A DNA stretch of 8,109 bases, taken from 67-14 sp035502775 (lineage in GTDB: Bacteria > Actinomycetota > Thermoleophilia > Solirubrobacterales > 70-9). The DNA lies in NCBI GenBank assembly GCA_035502775.1, contig DATJUB010000005.1, positions 1 through 8,109 on the forward strand. Direction: 5' to 3'. Position 1 is the stretch's first letter; each line of letters begins with the position of its first letter. The position numbers and the translations under genes were made by a program. Shown here piece after piece: positions 6,936 to 8,109 of this stretch. The notes beneath the pieces are model-generated. The model was not told the DNA's origin. It saw nothing but the letters and a program-made list of their open reading frames with translations, and did not search any database.

Positions 6936-7963
6936 GCATCATCGAACCATCTGCCGCGGTCACGTCGACCATTCCCCACGACTACTCGAAGCGGGCGATG
7001 GTCTTCGGCGGGCGCAGTTCGCAGGATCTGGCCGGCAAGATCGCCGCCAAGCTTCAGCTGAGTGTCGGCGACGTCACCCTGAAGACGTTCTCCGACGGTG
7101 AGATCTATGGGCGCTACGAGGAATCGATCCGTGGCGCCGACGTGTTCCTGGTCCAATCGACCTGCCAGAACAACGAGACCGGCATGACCCCGAACGACGC
7201 CCTGATGGAGCTGATGATCATGGCCGACGCGGCCCAGGGCGCTTCGGCCCACCGGATCATCGCCGTGATGCCGTGGTTCGGATATGCCCGCCAGGACAAG
7301 AAGTCGGCTCCGCGTGAGCCGATCACGGCGCGGGTCGTCGCTCACGCGCTCGAATCGGTCGGGGTCGATCGCGTGCTCACCATGGACCTGCATGCCGGCC
7401 AGATCCAGGGTTTCTTCACGATTCCGGTCGATCACATGACCGCGATGCCGATGCTCACCCAATGGTTCACGGACCAGTACGACGCCGAGGATCTCGTGGT
7501 CGTGTCACCGGATGCCGGACGCGCCAAGGCGGCCCGCAACTTCGCCCGGAAGATCGGTACCGAGTGGGCGATCATGGAAAAGGAGCGGCCGGCCCAGCAG
7601 GTCGCCGAGATCGGCTATGTGGTCGGTGACGTCAAGGACAAGATCGCGATCATCTCTGACGACATGATCGACACGGCCGGCACGCTCTGCGCCGCCGCCC
7701 GAACCGTTCTCGACGAGGGCGCGTCGAGCGTGATCGCCTGCGCAACCCACGGGGTGTTCTCCGGTCCCGCCTACGAGCGCCTGCCGTACGAGAAGTCCGG
7801 TCTGGAGAGGATCGTCGTGACCGACACGATCCCGCTCCGCCCGGGAGCGCCGGACAACATCACGGTGCTCTCCACGGCCACCACCCTGGCCGACTCGATC
7901 CGCAGGATCTTCACCGACGACTCGGTGTCAGAGATCTTCGCCGGAGAGAACCAGCTCTTCTAG
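6932..7963 (+). CDS. prs: Ribose-phosphate pyrophosphokinase (PRPP synthetase)
   Basis: This enzyme transfers pyrophosphate from ATP to ribose-5-phosphate, making PRPP for purines, pyrimidines, NAD, histidine and tryptophan. At 343 aa it is slightly longer than the usual 310-325 because of about 18 extra N-terminal residues. Class I motifs are seen in order: FSDGEIYGRYEESIRG (about 53-68), the ATP flexible loop PWFGYARQDKKSAPREPITAR region (114-134), MDLHAGQIQGFF with H154 (151-162), the pyrophosphate loop VSPDAGRAKAAR (191-202), and the ribose-phosphate loop SDDMIDTAGT (242-251). The GTG start at 6932 overlaps the glmU stop as GTGA. AGGAA about 8 nt upstream is a weak ribosome binding site, so translation may depend on coupling. 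The glmU-prs order is common in bacteria. I see no damage to active-site motifs. Confidence 0.96.
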   Translation: MSIIEPSAAVTSTIPHDYSKRAMVFGGRSSQDLAGKIAAKLQLSVGDVTLKTFSDGEIYGRYEESIRGADVFLVQSTCQNNETGMTPNDALMELMIMADAAQGASAHRIIAVMPWFGYARQDKKSAPREPITARVVAHALESVGVDRVLTMDLHAGQIQGFFTIPVDHMTAMPMLTQWFTDQYDAEDLVVVSPDAGRAKAARNFARKIGTEWAIMEKERPAQQVAEIGYVVGDVKDKIAIISDDMIDTAGTLCAAARTVLDEGASSVIACATHGVFSGPAYERLPYEKSGLERIVVTDTIPLRPGAPDNITVLSTATTLADSIRRIFTDDSVSEIFAGENQLF

Positions 7964-7968
7964 ACCGG

Positions 7969-8073
7969 AGGCGAGCAGCGCCTGGGAACGTCCCATGCCT
8001 GTTGCATTTCAGAGTGCCCAGACGGGCGATTTCGTTGAGCCCGAAGCGGGTTCCGTACCCCGGTGAGCGGGGT
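7969..8073. repeat. Cluster of short inverted repeats downstream of prs
   Basis: Five small hairpins follow the prs stop codon. AGGCG/CGCCT is at 7969-7983. TGGGA/TCCCA is at 7983-7995, sharing one base with the first. GCCC/GGGC is at 8016-8027. AGCCCG/CGGGTT (one G-U pair) is at 8038-8052. ACCCCG/CGGGGT with loop GTGAG is at 8057-8073. None has a T-run, though GATTTCGTT follows the third. Together they could slow polymerase or protect the 3' end of the mRNA, or form a structured RNA leader for a gene beyond the window. GC-rich DNA gives short hairpins easily, so the functional claim is weak. Confidence 0.35.
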
Positions 8074-8076
8074 GGA

Positions 8077-8109
8077 GACGATTAGCACGCTATATGCGTG
8101 CTAATCGTC
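8077..8109. repeat. Perfect 33-bp palindrome at the window end (terminator- or operator-like)
   Basis: The 14-base arms GACGATTAGCACGC and GCGTGCTAATCGTC are perfectly complementary around TATAT. The element starts 113 nt after the prs stop codon, and its last base is the last base of the window. The inner part contains TTAGCAC and GTGCTAA, also the outer seven bases of the HrcA/CIRCE operator, but the spacing between them is 9 nt rather than the 13 nt of classical CIRCE. It could be an intrinsic terminator whose T-run lies outside, an operator for an unseen gene, or an assembly break point. Confidence 0.6.

Noticed and set aside
7995..8066. A 23-aa open frame (MPVAFQSAQTGDF...) after prs
   Set aside because: There is no ribosome binding site, it is very short, and it crosses several hairpins. 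No similarity is recognised, so it is not called as a gene.

Overview
The window is high-GC DNA. The translated genes look like an actinobacterium of the Thermoleophilia/Solirubrobacterales type. This rests on secreted proteins that end in a basic, cysteine-paired tail, GTG and TTG starts, a likely leaderless promoter, and glmU directly followed by prs. The lineage is an inference; no rRNA or marker comparison was possible.

Left half (1-4873, all minus strand). Read in transcription order it holds a tRNA-Gln(TTG) gene, then after only 25 nt a complete secreted alpha/beta hydrolase of the CocE/peptidase S15 type (774 aa). After a 131-nt spacer comes a second, paralogous secreted hydrolase, which runs off the left edge (773 codons visible, stop codon not seen). 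The two hydrolases are a tandem duplication. Both have a signal peptide, a Ser-Asp-His triad, a C-terminal beta-sandwich domain and a Lys/Arg-rich tail. The spacer between them carries a perfect TGTGA-N6-TCACA palindrome, the consensus shape for CRP-family regulators.

Right half (4946-7963, plus strand). This is a compact, apparently co-transcribed set. It starts with a six-helix HdeD/DUF308-like membrane protein with a -10 box placed for a leaderless transcript. After 15 nt follows bifunctional GlmU (TTG start with a strong ribosome binding site), then ribose-phosphate pyrophosphokinase, which overlaps glmU by 4 nt (GTGA). GlmU makes UDP-GlcNAc for the cell wall, and Prs makes PRPP for nucleotides, histidine and tryptophan. 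The 85 nt between the tRNA and the HdeD gene must hold divergent promoters.

Right edge (7964-8109). No convincing gene is visible. The stretch is a run of small inverted repeats, ending in a perfect 33-bp palindrome (14-bp arms, 5-nt loop) whose last base is the last base of the window. It could be a terminator, an operator related to CIRCE, or the effect of an assembly break.

I see no clear new defence, mobile or CRISPR system. The items most worth following are the duplicated hydrolase pair with its CRP-like operator and upstream tRNA, the basic tail module, and the terminal palindrome.
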